Positions 1-8,947 of a stretch of 60,961 nucleotides of DNA are shown here, piece after piece. This DNA comes from Pirellula staleyi DSM 6068 (GTDB taxonomy: Bacteria > Planctomycetota > Planctomycetia > Pirellulales > Pirellulaceae). The notes beneath the pieces are model-generated. The model did no database searches. It worked only from the letters and a program-made list of their open reading frames with translations, and was not told where the DNA came from. The number at the start of each line of letters is the position of its first letter. Position 1 is the first letter of the stretch. The stretch spans positions 1 to 60,961 of the forward strand of contig CAMCMB010000040.1 of NCBI GenBank assembly GCA_945875845.1. The letters are read 5' to 3'. The translations under genes and the position numbers were made by a program.

Positions 1-128
1 GACATAATTCGGCCCTCGTTGGAGAATGAAGTAATTTGGTATTCCCAACGAGTGTGCCGGATTTTTTTCTTGATGCAACCCTACATAGTTTCTCCGCGAA
101 AGATGCGTTCTCCGTCGGATAGGCTATG

Positions 129-190
129 GTAACCCGTGCCCGTGAGCGAAGGAATGCAGTCGGCACCTCGCTTACGGGCACGGGTTATCA
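129..190. repeat. Imperfect palindromic repeat (family D)
   Basis: The two halves, an AACCCGTGCCCGTGAGCGAAGG-like left arm and a CCTCGCTTACGGGCACGGGTT-like right arm, pair with a short loop containing GCAGTCGG. Related sequence with the same GCAGT loop and CCTCGCTTAC arm occurs at 15258-15310 and 15525-15588, with half a copy at 31425-31446. It lies downstream of the minus-strand gene at 245-2221, so it could act as a transcript end, but there is no T-tract. The rest of 1-244 shows nothing recognisable. Confidence 0.6.
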
Positions 191-244
191 TGCTGCCACC
201 AAAAAGTGCACCATCTAAAAATTCACAGTCTACTTGAGAAACAC

Positions 245-2221
245 CTACGCTTTGCGGATGAAATGGGCTGCATAACTTCGGACGTGCTGCCCGTTCAAGA
301 CGTGGAAAGTACGCAATTGAAGCACGGTCGAGTCGGAAAAATGACTCAAGGGGACATGCACCAGGGATTTTTTGAACATCTTGGCTATCTTCTTTAACGC
401 AAGGCCTGGCGAGGAACAGCTCAACACTGCAATGTGACGGCTTTGCGAATGAAGGCATGCGGCCGCAACCAAGCGTTGCTCCAGGGTGACCGCAAAGTCC
501 AATCGTTCATCTTCCCAAACCTCCTCGATCGCCCGTGGCGGGAACAAAAACATGGCGCCACCGTACGTTGAGACCGCGACACCCGGGCCCAACATCTCTT
601 TTTGAAACGGCGTCGCGTAAAATGCTAGAGTCGATTCTTCTTCATGCTCCGCAAACCAAGTTGCTCGCCATGAGTACTCCTGCGGGTCCGGCTCACTGTC
701 GAAAAGCATCACGGTGGCATCCAACGTGCTGACGCTCGGTGGCGCTACTTTTACATACAGTGATCCATCGTACCAATGCCGCAGTGTCTCGCGAAGATCC
801 AGTCCGTCCATCATGCTCGTTGTGAATTTCTCTGTCCGCGCCAAATCGGCACCGACCATCGCTTGCGCTCGCTCGACCACTCGGTTGCGGAAGCTCTCGA
901 TGCGTGTGTCCTCTTCTGGCCACGAGCACTGCTGGTATGGGTTCCAACGTGTCTTCCATTTGCGTTTATCGGCCTTTAACGGCGGGCGATTGAGCTCCAA
1001 CGAGTGCCATGTGGATGGGGAGCCAGGCAAGAGATTCACCATTCCAACCACCCCTTCCTCAGGCAAGTACGCTTGATCAATCCCCATCCTCAACGTCGGC
1101 CAAGGCAAAGGCTCATCGAACGGATAGTTTTTAGCGGCTTCGACCAAATGGATCGTGTATTGATCTCCCATAACTTGCTGCGATGATCTCGCGATCGTAT
1201 AAAAACTTGGCGTAAAGCGTCGCTCCAACAGCGTCTGGTTCCGGATGAACTTGAGACATTGCGACAGCAGCATCGGCGTGATTTTTCGGGCTCTGTTCCC
1301 CAAGTCTGCTAAATAACTTTGACGCGACGAGACCAGCAGTTCTTTGATGCCGTCAACGACAATCGATGTATCATCATCCAGCGTTTGCCTCGCCTTTTCA
1401 TAAAGCCCAGTTATGAATGGGAGTTCGCCCATCAGGAACAACAACGTTCGGGGATCGACAGCATAGTTCAAGGCGGACTCAACGGATTCCGTCGCTTCGA
1501 AAACTCTCCGGGACGGATCCAATCGCTGGTTCGCAATTTCGTCTCGCAACCATGGCCAATCCTGCAGGTCGCACATGACTACAACGTTGGAATACTTGGT
1601 CTTGAGCTCCAGTATCCGCTGAGCCATAAATGCGATTCGGCCGATTCGTTGCGGGCTTATCGGTGCAGGGATTGCCGGCAAGCAAGCGGCGCAGAATCTC
1701 TCGATCGTCGTTTTGCCAAGAGCAAATGGGTCAGGGACGATCGAGGGTTCTTGTTCGAAATCACTCGACTCATGACCGATAAACCAAAGCGGTGTGCGGT
1801 CCATGATCCCAAACCGAATCGCCGCGATGACGGCCTGACATGGGTCGATAGGAACATAGGTAGCCACCTTCGAAGTGGTGACCACGTTGAACGGCTTGTT
1901 GTGAGGTTTGTCGGCGTCTTCTTCGCCCTCCCCGTCACCCTCCCCGTCCCCTTCACCCTCCCCGTCCCCAAACTCGTACTCCTCGTACTCACGTTTGCCA
2001 TCATCGTCATCGAACTTCGTGGCCAATTGCACCGCCGCGCTCGCGATCGGAAGCTGTTCGACACCCGCGAGCACAGCCGATCGAAACGAGGCCGGCAAGG
2101 GAATGCCGATGCAATCGAATCGATGTTCGACCAAGTATCTGCGAACGGCTACCGCATACGAGGCGCTCCCGTGAATCACGGGAAGCAAAGTGAGCGAACC
2201 ATCGATCTGTAGTGAATTCAT
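245..2221 (-). CDS. Hypothetical protein with acidic EGDG-repeat linker; possible EreA/TraB-like (DUF5682-like) fold
   Basis: Large soluble protein of about 658 residues without signal peptide or membrane segments. The ATG at 2221 is preferred over a TTG five codons upstream. Residues ~8-60 read like the start of a Rossmann-type domain (VIHGSASYAVAVRRYL, then DCIGIPLP). After a low-complexity acidic linker of alternating Glu/Gly/Asp (about residues 85-105) the pattern YVPIDPCQAVIAAIRFG...PLWFIG follows. Then comes MAQRILELKTKYSNVVVMCD. This order resembles proteins of the erythromycin-esterase/TraB/DUF5682 group, where a helix, a strand ending in a catalytic acid and a his-containing strand alternate, but the resemblance is weak and inferred from memory of the family. 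No MoxR/VWA partner genes, usual for DUF5682, are present. The linker DNA is a CCCTCCCCGTC-type tandem repeat (1926-1972) prone to slippage. Function not assigned. Confidence 0.75.
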   Translation of the reverse strand: MNSLQIDGSLTLLPVIHGSASYAVAVRRYLVEHRFDCIGIPLPASFRSAVLAGVEQLPIASAAVQLATKFDDDDGKREYEEYEFGDGEGEGDGEGDGEGEEDADKPHNKPFNVVTTSKVATYVPIDPCQAVIAAIRFGIMDRTPLWFIGHESSDFEQEPSIVPDPFALGKTTIERFCAACLPAIPAPISPQRIGRIAFMAQRILELKTKYSNVVVMCDLQDWPWLRDEIANQRLDPSRRVFEATESVESALNYAVDPRTLLFLMGELPFITGLYEKARQTLDDDTSIVVDGIKELLVSSRQSYLADLGNRARKITPMLLSQCLKFIRNQTLLERRFTPSFYTIARSSQQVMGDQYTIHLVEAAKNYPFDEPLPWPTLRMGIDQAYLPEEGVVGMVNLLPGSPSTWHSLELNRPPLKADKRKWKTRWNPYQQCSWPEEDTRIESFRNRVVERAQAMVGADLARTEKFTTSMMDGLDLRETLRHWYDGSLYVKVAPPSVSTLDATVMLFDSEPDPQEYSWRATWFAEHEEESTLAFYATPFQKEMLGPGVAVSTYGGAMFLFPPRAIEEVWEDERLDFAVTLEQRLVAAACLHSQSRHIAVLSCSSPGLALKKIAKMFKKSLVHVPLSHFSDSTVLQLRTFHVLNGQHVRSYAAHFIRKA

Positions 2222-2498
2222 CGTCTCGAGTCGCAAAATGAGACAGGCTGCATTAATGAGACAGAATTCTAACCGTTGGCGTTGCCTTTCAGAAGAAACA
2301 AATCGAAAATTTCAGGTGGCGGATCTTTTCCCACTAAGCCTCAAAAACCATTCAGGATCGATCGAAGGGCTAGCGCTTGGAAGCGGATATTGTTTCGAAT
2401 ATCGATCTTTCGGCACAATACTTGCTTTAGATTCTGATTTAAGATTTCAGTGATCGAAAAGAGATCGTTAGTGCAGTGTTCAGGTGAAGGAAAAAAAC

Positions 2499-3323
2499 AT
2501 GATCCAATCCATGAGAAAATGGGCAAGTCTAGGGGCTGTGGTTATTGGTGTATCGTCGTACGGAGTCGTTCAAGCGCAAGGATTTGCAGGTGGTCCCGCC
2601 ATCGCCGCACCGGTTGCAAACTGGTCCTACCTCGACCATTCTAGCACCGCAGGCGAGGGAGCTTTGCGAGGTCAAGCTTCCGTCATAAGTGCGGCAGGCC
2701 AGAATATCTACATGAGTAGCTTGGCCTCGATCAATTTCGAAGAGGCGTACAAGCGGGCGATCGAAAACAGCGTCGCTCTGACCAAAGCCTATTACGAGCG
2801 GCGGGAGATTCGGGAAGAGTTCATGAAGAAATACGGTCCGAGGCCCTTCGTTGGAGAGGCCCGACGCAAAGCGATCGAATACTATCAGCCCAAGCGCCTA
2901 TCAGCCCAAGAGTTTAATGCTCAAAAAGGTCAAATTGCTTGGCCACATATTCTTCGTCAAGAACAGTTCACGGCAATCGTGAGCGAAATCGATGCGATGT
3001 TCGCAAAGCGAGATGCAAGCAACAGCGGCGACGGAAGTTTGACGCAACGTCAGATAGCGCAACTTTGCCAATCGCTGGATGTCATCCTGAAGGAAAACAT
3101 TGGTCGCGTCACAGCGGATCAATACATCAGCTCAAAGGAGTTCATTCGATCTGTGGATCTCGAAGCCAAAACTGCGCTTCCCTCCGAATTGCTGCCCCTA
3201 CCCGCAGAGGCCGCCGGAGAAATTGATTCAGAGCCGATTGGAAATGAAGGAGTCGCTCCCGTCATCCTAGGTGACCCTAATTTGTCTACCGTTAAGTCGG
3301 TCCAAACGAACGCCAAGAGCTAA
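2499..3323 (+). CDS. Secreted planctomycete-type hypothetical protein
   Basis: Protein of about 274 residues with an N-terminal signal peptide (MIQSMRKWASLGAVVIGVSS, cleavage probably after VQAQG). The reading frame opens at a GTG at 2484, but AAGGA at 2487-2491 is well placed for the ATG at 2499, which is therefore chosen. The mature part has a short Ala/Gly-rich stretch, then STAGEGALRGQASVI and an amphipathic helical region (YKRAIENSVALTKAYYERREIREEF) followed by RLSAQEFNAQKGQIAWP. This combination recurs in small exported proteins of planctomycetes with no known function. No catalytic motif is visible. It is transcribed divergently from the 245-2221 gene, with about 275 bp between the starts. 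Confidence 0.8.
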   Translation: MIQSMRKWASLGAVVIGVSSYGVVQAQGFAGGPAIAAPVANWSYLDHSSTAGEGALRGQASVISAAGQNIYMSSLASINFEEAYKRAIENSVALTKAYYERREIREEFMKKYGPRPFVGEARRKAIEYYQPKRLSAQEFNAQKGQIAWPHILRQEQFTAIVSEIDAMFAKRDASNSGDGSLTQRQIAQLCQSLDVILKENIGRVTADQYISSKEFIRSVDLEAKTALPSELLPLPAEAAGEIDSEPIGNEGVAPVILGDPNLSTVKSVQTNAKS

Positions 3324-3541
3324 CGCAAGCGTCGGTTTTGTTCCTACCGAGAACAAGCCGCTGCTGTCAAACTGCGACGGTAAGAAACACAGGAGAAGAT
3401 TTCTCTTTTCGGCTTTTTGGTAGTGTGTGTGGGGCCGAGAAGGGAAAACGCTGCCGAGGGTAGGTCGTACGAAAGTATTCCTATCCTCGGTTTTTTTATG
3501 CAGTCGTGCTTCGCACGTTTCGTGAGTTGGGTCTTGCTCGG

Positions 3542-3602
3542 TGGGGTGAGACTCCTGCCGAACCTTAGCGTAAATAGCTCGGCAGGAGCCTCGCTCTCCC
3601 AA
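3542..3602. repeat. Hairpin repeat (family B, GGCTCCTGCCGA type)
   Basis: Left arm GTGAGACTCCTGCCGA and right arm CTCGGCAGGAGCCTCGCTC flank AACCTTAGCGTAAATAG. The same unit recurs at 8681-8803, 39267-39328 and 41865-41926. It lies in the 3324-3687 gap between the end of the secreted protein and the end of trxA. Apart from this repeat and the hairpin at 3632-3655 the gap shows nothing recognisable. Confidence 0.75.
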
Positions 3603-3614
3603 TGATTTTCGATC

Positions 3615-3655
3615 CATTCAATCAAATTGAAGCGGGAGGGCGATAACCCTCCCGC
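3615..3655 (-). terminator. Probable rho-independent terminator of trxA
   Basis: Perfect 9-bp GC stem GCGGGAGGG / CCCTCCCGC with a 6-nt loop (3632-3655). Read on the minus strand it lies about 30 bp after the trxA stop codon and is followed by the T-rich TTCAATTTGATT. Stem, position and T-tract fit an intrinsic terminator. Confidence 0.65.
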
Positions 3656-3687
3656 GAGTCTGATTCAACCAAATCGCTAAATCTGCC

Positions 3688-4011
3688 TTAGCTGTTTTCA
3701 GCCATGTCCATCGCTGCTTCGAGCTTGCTCCGCGGTGGAACACCCTGAAATCGCTCCACGATTTCGCCGCCTTTAAATAGCAGCAACGTTGGAATCGCGT
3801 TGATGCCATAGCGTTGCGCAAGTTCCGGTTGCTCTTCCACGTTGACTTTGCCAACGGAAACACGCCCTTCGTACTTGACGGCCAGATCATCGATTACCGG
3901 CGCAATTTGTCGACAAGGTCCACACCAAGTCGCCCAAAAGTCCACGAGAACAGGCTTATCCGCGTTCAAAACTTGGGAGTCGAAGCCTTCTTCTGTAAAT
4001 TCTGCTGCCAT
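3688..4011 (-). CDS. trxA: Thioredoxin
   Basis: Small cytoplasmic dithiol oxidoreductase of 107 residues, the normal length for TrxA. It shows the thioredoxin fold signature: [19 protein letters not shown] with the redox motif WCGPC at about residues 29-33, then the conserved cis-Pro loop [13 protein letters not shown] near residue 75. It reduces protein disulfides and feeds electrons to enzymes such as ribonucleotide reductase. It follows rtcB on the same strand after a 155-bp gap and is followed by a probable intrinsic terminator, so it probably has its own promoter in that gap. Nothing is abnormal about the sequence. Confidence 0.96.
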   Translation of the reverse strand: MAAEFTEEGFDSQVLNADKPVLVDFWATWCGPCRQIAPVIDDLAVKYEGRVSVGKVNVEEQPELAQRYGINAIPTLLLFKGGEIVERFQGVPPRSKLEAAMDMAENS

Positions 4012-4166
4012 AATGATCTTCCTCTCAAATTGCTTTTCGTATTGTCAACGAGTTTCCAATGGTTATTCCGACAAGCAAATGTTCTTTGCTGTCAAAAAAT
4101 CTGGACTAGATTGTCCGAACACTTTAGTGCACGAATCGTGCCGAGCCAAGGGACGAACCCAACGAT

Positions 4167-5558
4167 TTAGTCTTCACTCTTGCCGTCGTCGCTCATTTTT
4201 ACGATTTTTGGGTCGAAGCGAGCGACTATTTCAACAAGATCTTGTTGTTCCGACATGACTTGATGGATGTCTTTGTATACGCCGGGAACTTCGTCGGCAC
4301 CTGCGGACAGTATATGCACGCCCTGTGCAAGCAAATTCTGTTGAATCGGTTTAAAACGGAACTCGGCGCGGGCTTTGGTTCGGCTCATGCAACGCCCTGC
4401 ACCATGGGCTGCAGAGTGAAACGACGCGTCGTTACCCAAGCCGCGAACCACAAACGCCGGAGTTGCCATCGAACCTGGAATAACACCTAAGACACCACGC
4501 CCCGCAGGCGTTGCACCTTTGCGGTGAACGATCAACTCGCGACCCATGTGGTTCTCTTTCCATGCAAAATTATGGTGGTTTTCGATCCCTGCCACGATTC
4601 GACTCTTCGCCATTTTAACAACCGATCGATGGATAATGTCGTGATTGGCAGCCGCGTATTCCCCCATCAAATTCATTGCCTGCCAATACTCTTGCCCCGC
4701 TTCACTCGCCATATCCAGCCAAGCGAGTCGCCCAAATTTCTGATATCGCTTTGGCAACCGCGACTGCGCAATCGAACTATAGGTGCTGCACACTGCGGCT
4801 CCCGTTCCGCGACTCCCGGAATGACTCATCAGGGCGACGTATTGACCTGGATCGAGACCAAGATCTTCGCTGCGTTGATTCAGGCTCAAAATGCCGAATT
4901 CGACAAAATGATTCCCGGAACCACTTGTCCCAAGTTGTTTTCGAGCTTTGTCTTTGTTTTCTCGAGTAATCCGAGAGAGCGACCAGTCTAAATCCATGAC
5001 CGAATGATCGTGAGGTGTCTTGAATGCACTCCCAATTCCGAACCGCGTGCCATTCTCAAGAGCGGTCTTGAAGCGATGGACATCCGTGCTCAGTTCGTTC
5101 GGGTTCGCCTCAATGACAGACAGCTTCATCCGACAGGCGATATCAACACCAACCGCGTAGGGCACGATCGCATCTTGAAGTGCGAGTACCCCGCCGATGG
5201 GCAGTCCATAACCGACATGTGCATCAGGCATCAATGCCGCTCCCACTGCCATCGGCAGCCTGCAGGCTTCCCGCATTTGTTGGTGTGAGCCCTCCTCGAT
5301 TTCCGTCCCCCACGTCTTATACGCAATCGGTTCCTGCTCGGGATACCCTGGTTCGAGATTGAGTGCGACCATTTTGGTTGCCAACCGACCAAGCGTCGAG
5401 TCGTTTACATAAGCTTCTGGGGACGCGACGCAAGCGGCCAACGTCAGCTTGATTTCGCGATTTCGCTGATCCTGCGCAGACAATGCCTGGATAGCTTCAA
5501 TGGCCAACGAAAGGGTATCTTCGGGAATTCCAAGTTCGATTAACTGTTTGGTTCTCAT
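4167..5558 (-). CDS. rtcB: RtcB-type RNA-splicing ligase
   Basis: 463-residue member of the RtcB family, which joins 2',3'-cyclic phosphate (or 3'-phosphate) and 5'-OH RNA ends using GTP and Mn2+. Visible family motifs: MPDAHVGYGLPIGG (about 110-123), DIACRM with the metal-binding Cys at 142, GTSGSGNHFVEFG, SHSGSRGTG, HRKGATPAGRG, and AAHGAGR with the guanylylated His at about 385 (His337 in E. coli RtcB). It is somewhat longer than the E. coli protein (408 residues). No archease or RtcA/RtcR gene is next to it. It lies 42 bp downstream of the DUF4091 gene on the same strand and may be cotranscribed with it. A role in RNA repair or tRNA healing is inferred from the family. Confidence 0.93.
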   Translation of the reverse strand: MRTKQLIELGIPEDTLSLAIEAIQALSAQDQRNREIKLTLAACVASPEAYVNDSTLGRLATKMVALNLEPGYPEQEPIAYKTWGTEIEEGSHQQMREACRLPMAVGAALMPDAHVGYGLPIGGVLALQDAIVPYAVGVDIACRMKLSVIEANPNELSTDVHRFKTALENGTRFGIGSAFKTPHDHSVMDLDWSLSRITRENKDKARKQLGTSGSGNHFVEFGILSLNQRSEDLGLDPGQYVALMSHSGSRGTGAAVCSTYSSIAQSRLPKRYQKFGRLAWLDMASEAGQEYWQAMNLMGEYAAANHDIIHRSVVKMAKSRIVAGIENHHNFAWKENHMGRELIVHRKGATPAGRGVLGVIPGSMATPAFVVRGLGNDASFHSAAHGAGRCMSRTKARAEFRFKPIQQNLLAQGVHILSAGADEVPGVYKDIHQVMSEQQDLVEIVARFDPKIVKMSDDGKSED

Positions 5559-5600
5559 GGATTAGAGGACAGCCTTGTTCCAGAAAGGTTCGAATGCGCC

Positions 5601-8408
5601 CTACTCATTTTGCAATTGTCGCCTGAGCAATTCAAAGACTTCGGGTGTGATGCTCCCGTAATCGGACCACCCCGCATCCTCAACGACGTTCGAATCCGCT
5701 CTTGAGATGGACTTTAACGGAAGAATCTCAAGAAATCGCTCACCCCAATCGTAACGGTCTAATCGATGGGATGCTATCGACTCTTTCCATTGGCCATTCA
5801 ACCGTTCGACATCTTGCTGACCATAGCAGTAAGCCTTGAGACGTATGGAGGGTATCGGTGGATTGCTTGGGCTATCTGGATCTGGATAGAAGAGCGCAAG
5901 CTCATCCGCTTTCTCCCACGATTGATTGGTCCCAATCGTTTGCCATGGCAAGATCCCGTCTGCGCCTCGGCACCAACTGTCCCATGCCCATGCCACACTC
6001 TGGACATTGCTCGCCCCAATGGGATTGCTGCTGCCATACACCATGATCGTCTGTCCGTTTCGTAGCTTCCGATCGAGCACAAGACGTCGATACTCTCGGA
6101 ACGCAGATTGCGAAACCACGTTGTAATCAAGCAGTCCATCCAATGTTGTACGCTCCCATTGGGGTCGGGATATGTCACAGCGATACAGGACCGTCGACTT
6201 GCGATGAGACCTCAAATAGCCCGCTTCGAAAGCCAAACCAAAGTATCTCAACGCCCAGTAATCCTGAAAGTTAGCAGGCTCATCCAGCAACCAAGGGGAT
6301 GAACCTCGCGACCAACCTCGCTTCTTGAAGTCGACTTTGTTGTTTAGAAATACATGAAATCGTGTCTGGAACCAATTTTTGCTTTCGACATGTTCGACAA
6401 AGTCGGAAATCGTTTGCTCCCAGGTTTGCCTATACGAAGCTGGAAACGCTTCGTCCGCCCAATAGCTGCCGTTGTAATTCCCCTCCACAGGCAACGGCCA
6501 GTTTTCGTGCATAGGAAAATAGAAGCATTCAATCGGCGTTTTTCCTCTGGGCAAGTCTGCAAACGCTTCGCCCGTAAAAAGTTCGTCGAATCGACCATCC
6601 CATGCCGACCAATCCCAGTCTCGAACCGTGCCATCGGGCGCCAACCCTTCGGATACCCTTCCGTTTTGGTAGTAAGGGACGCGATTGACCACCACGCGAT
6701 GCCGATGTCCCAACCGATAGTAGTCGCGATCATTCGTTGGCAAGTTATAGCAATTCATTTCGGGCAAAAAGCTGAGCTTGTCTGGTATCGTACGGCTCCC
6801 GACTTTCACACGCAACGCCATTGAACAAGTGCTTGCTCCCGAGCTCAATTGCAGTTGTCCCGTATATTCTTTGGAAGGAGTTCCAGCGGGGACATACAGT
6901 TCGATCAACCAAGCGCCGAGTTTCGGTGAGCGCTTGGATGGTTCTAGCAACACTCCTTTTGCCAAACGATCCTTGTCCCCAATCGGTATGAGTGGATCTG
7001 CAACCGGCCCCGACTCGGAATCGACATACTCGTAACGCGACGCTTCCATGCGCAAGCCTGGAATATCCGGAAGCGTGCACTGGAGCTGAACACCCTGAGC
7101 CGGCCCCTTGATCGCAAGTTGGAAACCGACCCACGCGCTTCGGCAAGTCGACAGTTCGATCGCACTTTTTTTGGCATTCCACAGAGCGTTCTCGGACATA
7201 TAGTCTGGGCGATTCGGTGGGACGATTTGCCCCGTTGTGGGAATGAGCTGATCGAGGGGATCGATCACGGCCAATTGCATGTTTGCAAAGGCCAAACAAT
7301 CCGACCAATTGGCAATCGCTTGCGGCTCTGGACGAGCAGTGTCGTTCTGAGACGATGAGATGAGTAGATTTACAGGCCTCGTTTTCCGAGCGGGAATACC
7401 CAGCACGCTCGGTGCGCTTTCTCTGCCCATTCGATCGACTGCCCTCAGTTCCAATTCATGGCTCTTGCTCAAGTCCCAAGGCGGTAGGCGTGGGTCAATT
7501 GGCATGGTCATCGCTTCGTCAACGGATCGCTCGATCGAGGGCAAAAAAGTTTGGTCCACTTCTTTGCCATCCACTTTCATCCGAAACCCAACCACATTCG
7601 CTGAGGCTATGGACTTGCCCAGGCGCCAGGTGAGCAAGTCTCGCGAATCGTCTAGTGAAACGTCCCTTGTGAGCCTTTGAAATTGGATCGCAGATGGAAC
7701 GCTCTGATCGCTTGCCGTCGGAGTGCATTCGATTTCTAGATAGGGCATACTGCTTCGGTTTGAGTCGCGGCTGAAGACAAATCGATTTGGAAAGTGCACT
7801 TGTTCAAAAGACTCACCATCGCGTTTCCATGTGCTGCCAGTGTCGTCCATCATGAGCCATCCAGGGCTCAGTCCAGCAACACACAATTGCACTAACTCCC
7901 TTGGAACTTCGTATGCAACCCAATCCGTTTCTTGTTGGCTGGGCTTGAGTGATCGCCAAATCGTGCTGCCAGCTCCCAACGACACCGCTGTAATGTCACT
8001 ATCGGCCCAGCGAACATCCGGGTAGGACTGATGAGTGAAGGTCGATTGGCCATTCGCAATAGCATAGTTGGTCGAGGTGCCTTCGGTCCAATTGGCTCCC
8101 AAGGTACTCAGCGTGATTCGATCCAAGGGGATATCGCTGGCCCGTTTGAGAAAGAGTCGACAGCGTTGGATTTCCTTGCCGCGCAGTTTTGCAAAGTCGA
8201 AGTCGATCAGCGAGAGCTCTTGAATGGATTTGAGCTTTAAACGAGCGGCTCCACCATTCGCCCCCTTTGACTCGTTGCCGACGGCGGAAAGCCAAGTGTC
8301 ACGCGTTACGTCGAGTCGAATCCGCTCTGCTCGGACCAGTCGTTGGTCCAGCGGCAACCACAACAACAGTGCCAAACAACTTGCAACAAACCGAACTTGG
8401 CGGCACAT
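5601..8408 (-). CDS. Secreted DNRLRE / DUF4091 domain protein (glycoside-hydrolase-like)
   Basis: Exported 935-residue protein. Residues 1-27 form a signal peptide (CLALLLWLPLDQRLVRA). Residues ~28-230 resemble a DNRLRE carbohydrate-binding beta-sandwich (DTWLSAVGNESKGANGG, LIDFDFAKLRGKEIQRCRL). The central and C-terminal part (~340-930) matches the DUF4091 architecture: a beta-domain followed by a TIM-barrel-like region with LSFLPEMNCYNLP, HRHRVVVNRVPYY, FYFPMHENWPLP, and a C-terminal VAWAWDSWCRGADGILPW that sits where this family has its sheet-helix core. Such proteins are thought to act on polysaccharides, but no activity is established here. It is the first gene of a minus-strand group with rtcB. 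Confidence 0.8.
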   Translation of the reverse strand: MCRQVRFVASCLALLLWLPLDQRLVRAERIRLDVTRDTWLSAVGNESKGANGGAARLKLKSIQELSLIDFDFAKLRGKEIQRCRLFLKRASDIPLDRITLSTLGANWTEGTSTNYAIANGQSTFTHQSYPDVRWADSDITAVSLGAGSTIWRSLKPSQQETDWVAYEVPRELVQLCVAGLSPGWLMMDDTGSTWKRDGESFEQVHFPNRFVFSRDSNRSSMPYLEIECTPTASDQSVPSAIQFQRLTRDVSLDDSRDLLTWRLGKSIASANVVGFRMKVDGKEVDQTFLPSIERSVDEAMTMPIDPRLPPWDLSKSHELELRAVDRMGRESAPSVLGIPARKTRPVNLLISSSQNDTARPEPQAIANWSDCLAFANMQLAVIDPLDQLIPTTGQIVPPNRPDYMSENALWNAKKSAIELSTCRSAWVGFQLAIKGPAQGVQLQCTLPDIPGLRMEASRYEYVDSESGPVADPLIPIGDKDRLAKGVLLEPSKRSPKLGAWLIELYVPAGTPSKEYTGQLQLSSGASTCSMALRVKVGSRTIPDKLSFLPEMNCYNLPTNDRDYYRLGHRHRVVVNRVPYYQNGRVSEGLAPDGTVRDWDWSAWDGRFDELFTGEAFADLPRGKTPIECFYFPMHENWPLPVEGNYNGSYWADEAFPASYRQTWEQTISDFVEHVESKNWFQTRFHVFLNNKVDFKKRGWSRGSSPWLLDEPANFQDYWALRYFGLAFEAGYLRSHRKSTVLYRCDISRPQWERTTLDGLLDYNVVSQSAFREYRRLVLDRKLRNGQTIMVYGSSNPIGASNVQSVAWAWDSWCRGADGILPWQTIGTNQSWEKADELALFYPDPDSPSNPPIPSIRLKAYCYGQQDVERLNGQWKESIASHRLDRYDWGERFLEILPLKSISRADSNVVEDAGWSDYGSITPEVFELLRRQLQNE

Positions 8409-8553
8409 GAATCAGCCTTCCGATACTCGTTTTCGAACTAATCCCACGCAGGGTGAACAAGGTGAAAATCATAGCATACCGAATCCATCAGCCGGAACGC
8501 ACTAGGTGTCGTCCAGCTTTCAGACCAATCCAATCAAAGGATTTCGATATGGG

Positions 8554-8591
8554 TGGCACGCTCTGAGGTACGACACGCTCTGAGGTACGAA
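8554..8591. repeat. Short tandem duplication, 16-bp unit
   Basis: The unit ACGCTCTGAGGTACGA occurs twice in tandem. A comparable duplication of a GGCACGCCCCGAGGAAC unit lies at 14725-14758. Both are preceded by GGGTGGCACGC and look like variants of one element. They lie in short intergenic stretches. Confidence 0.5.
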
Positions 8592-8680
8592 GGGCTCGCG
8601 TATTAACTAGTTACGAAACAAGAACATGGATGAACAGGATGCACAGGATAAAATTTTTGGAGGAAAGCCATTAGTCATTC

Positions 8681-8812
8681 GGGAGGGTGAGGCTACCGCC
8701 GAACCATTGCGTCGTAAGCTCGGCAGGAGCCTCGCCCTCCCACGGATTTTCAGGCTCCTGCCGAACCATTGCGTACGTAGCTCGGCAGGAGCCTCGCCCT
8801 CCCACGGATTTC
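8681..8812. repeat. Two tandem copies of hairpin repeat family B
   Basis: Copy one spans 8681-8741 and copy two 8751-8803, each with GGCTCCTGCCGA-type and CTCGGCAGGAGCCTCGCCC arms around AACCATTGCGTNNGTAG. They occupy the 8409-8947 gap between two divergent genes. Besides these and the short tandem duplication no further feature was recognised there, although the promoters for both flanking genes must lie in it. Confidence 0.75.
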
Positions 8813-8947
8813 CGATCCATTGCAACATTGCAAAAACTTTAGTGGGTTTTGGCACGCATTTTGTACTTGATCCAACAGCCGATTTTCATCGTAAGTCAAA
8901 TTGGCAAGAAACGTTTTCACCCTTACCATTTTTAGCGAGCCATTCAA

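Noticed and set aside
1319-2212. Long plus-strand open frame antisense to the 245-2221 gene
   Set aside because: It mirrors the codons of the minus-strand gene, has a basic low-quality composition and lacks a ribosome site; the minus-strand protein has the better start and domain-like patterns.
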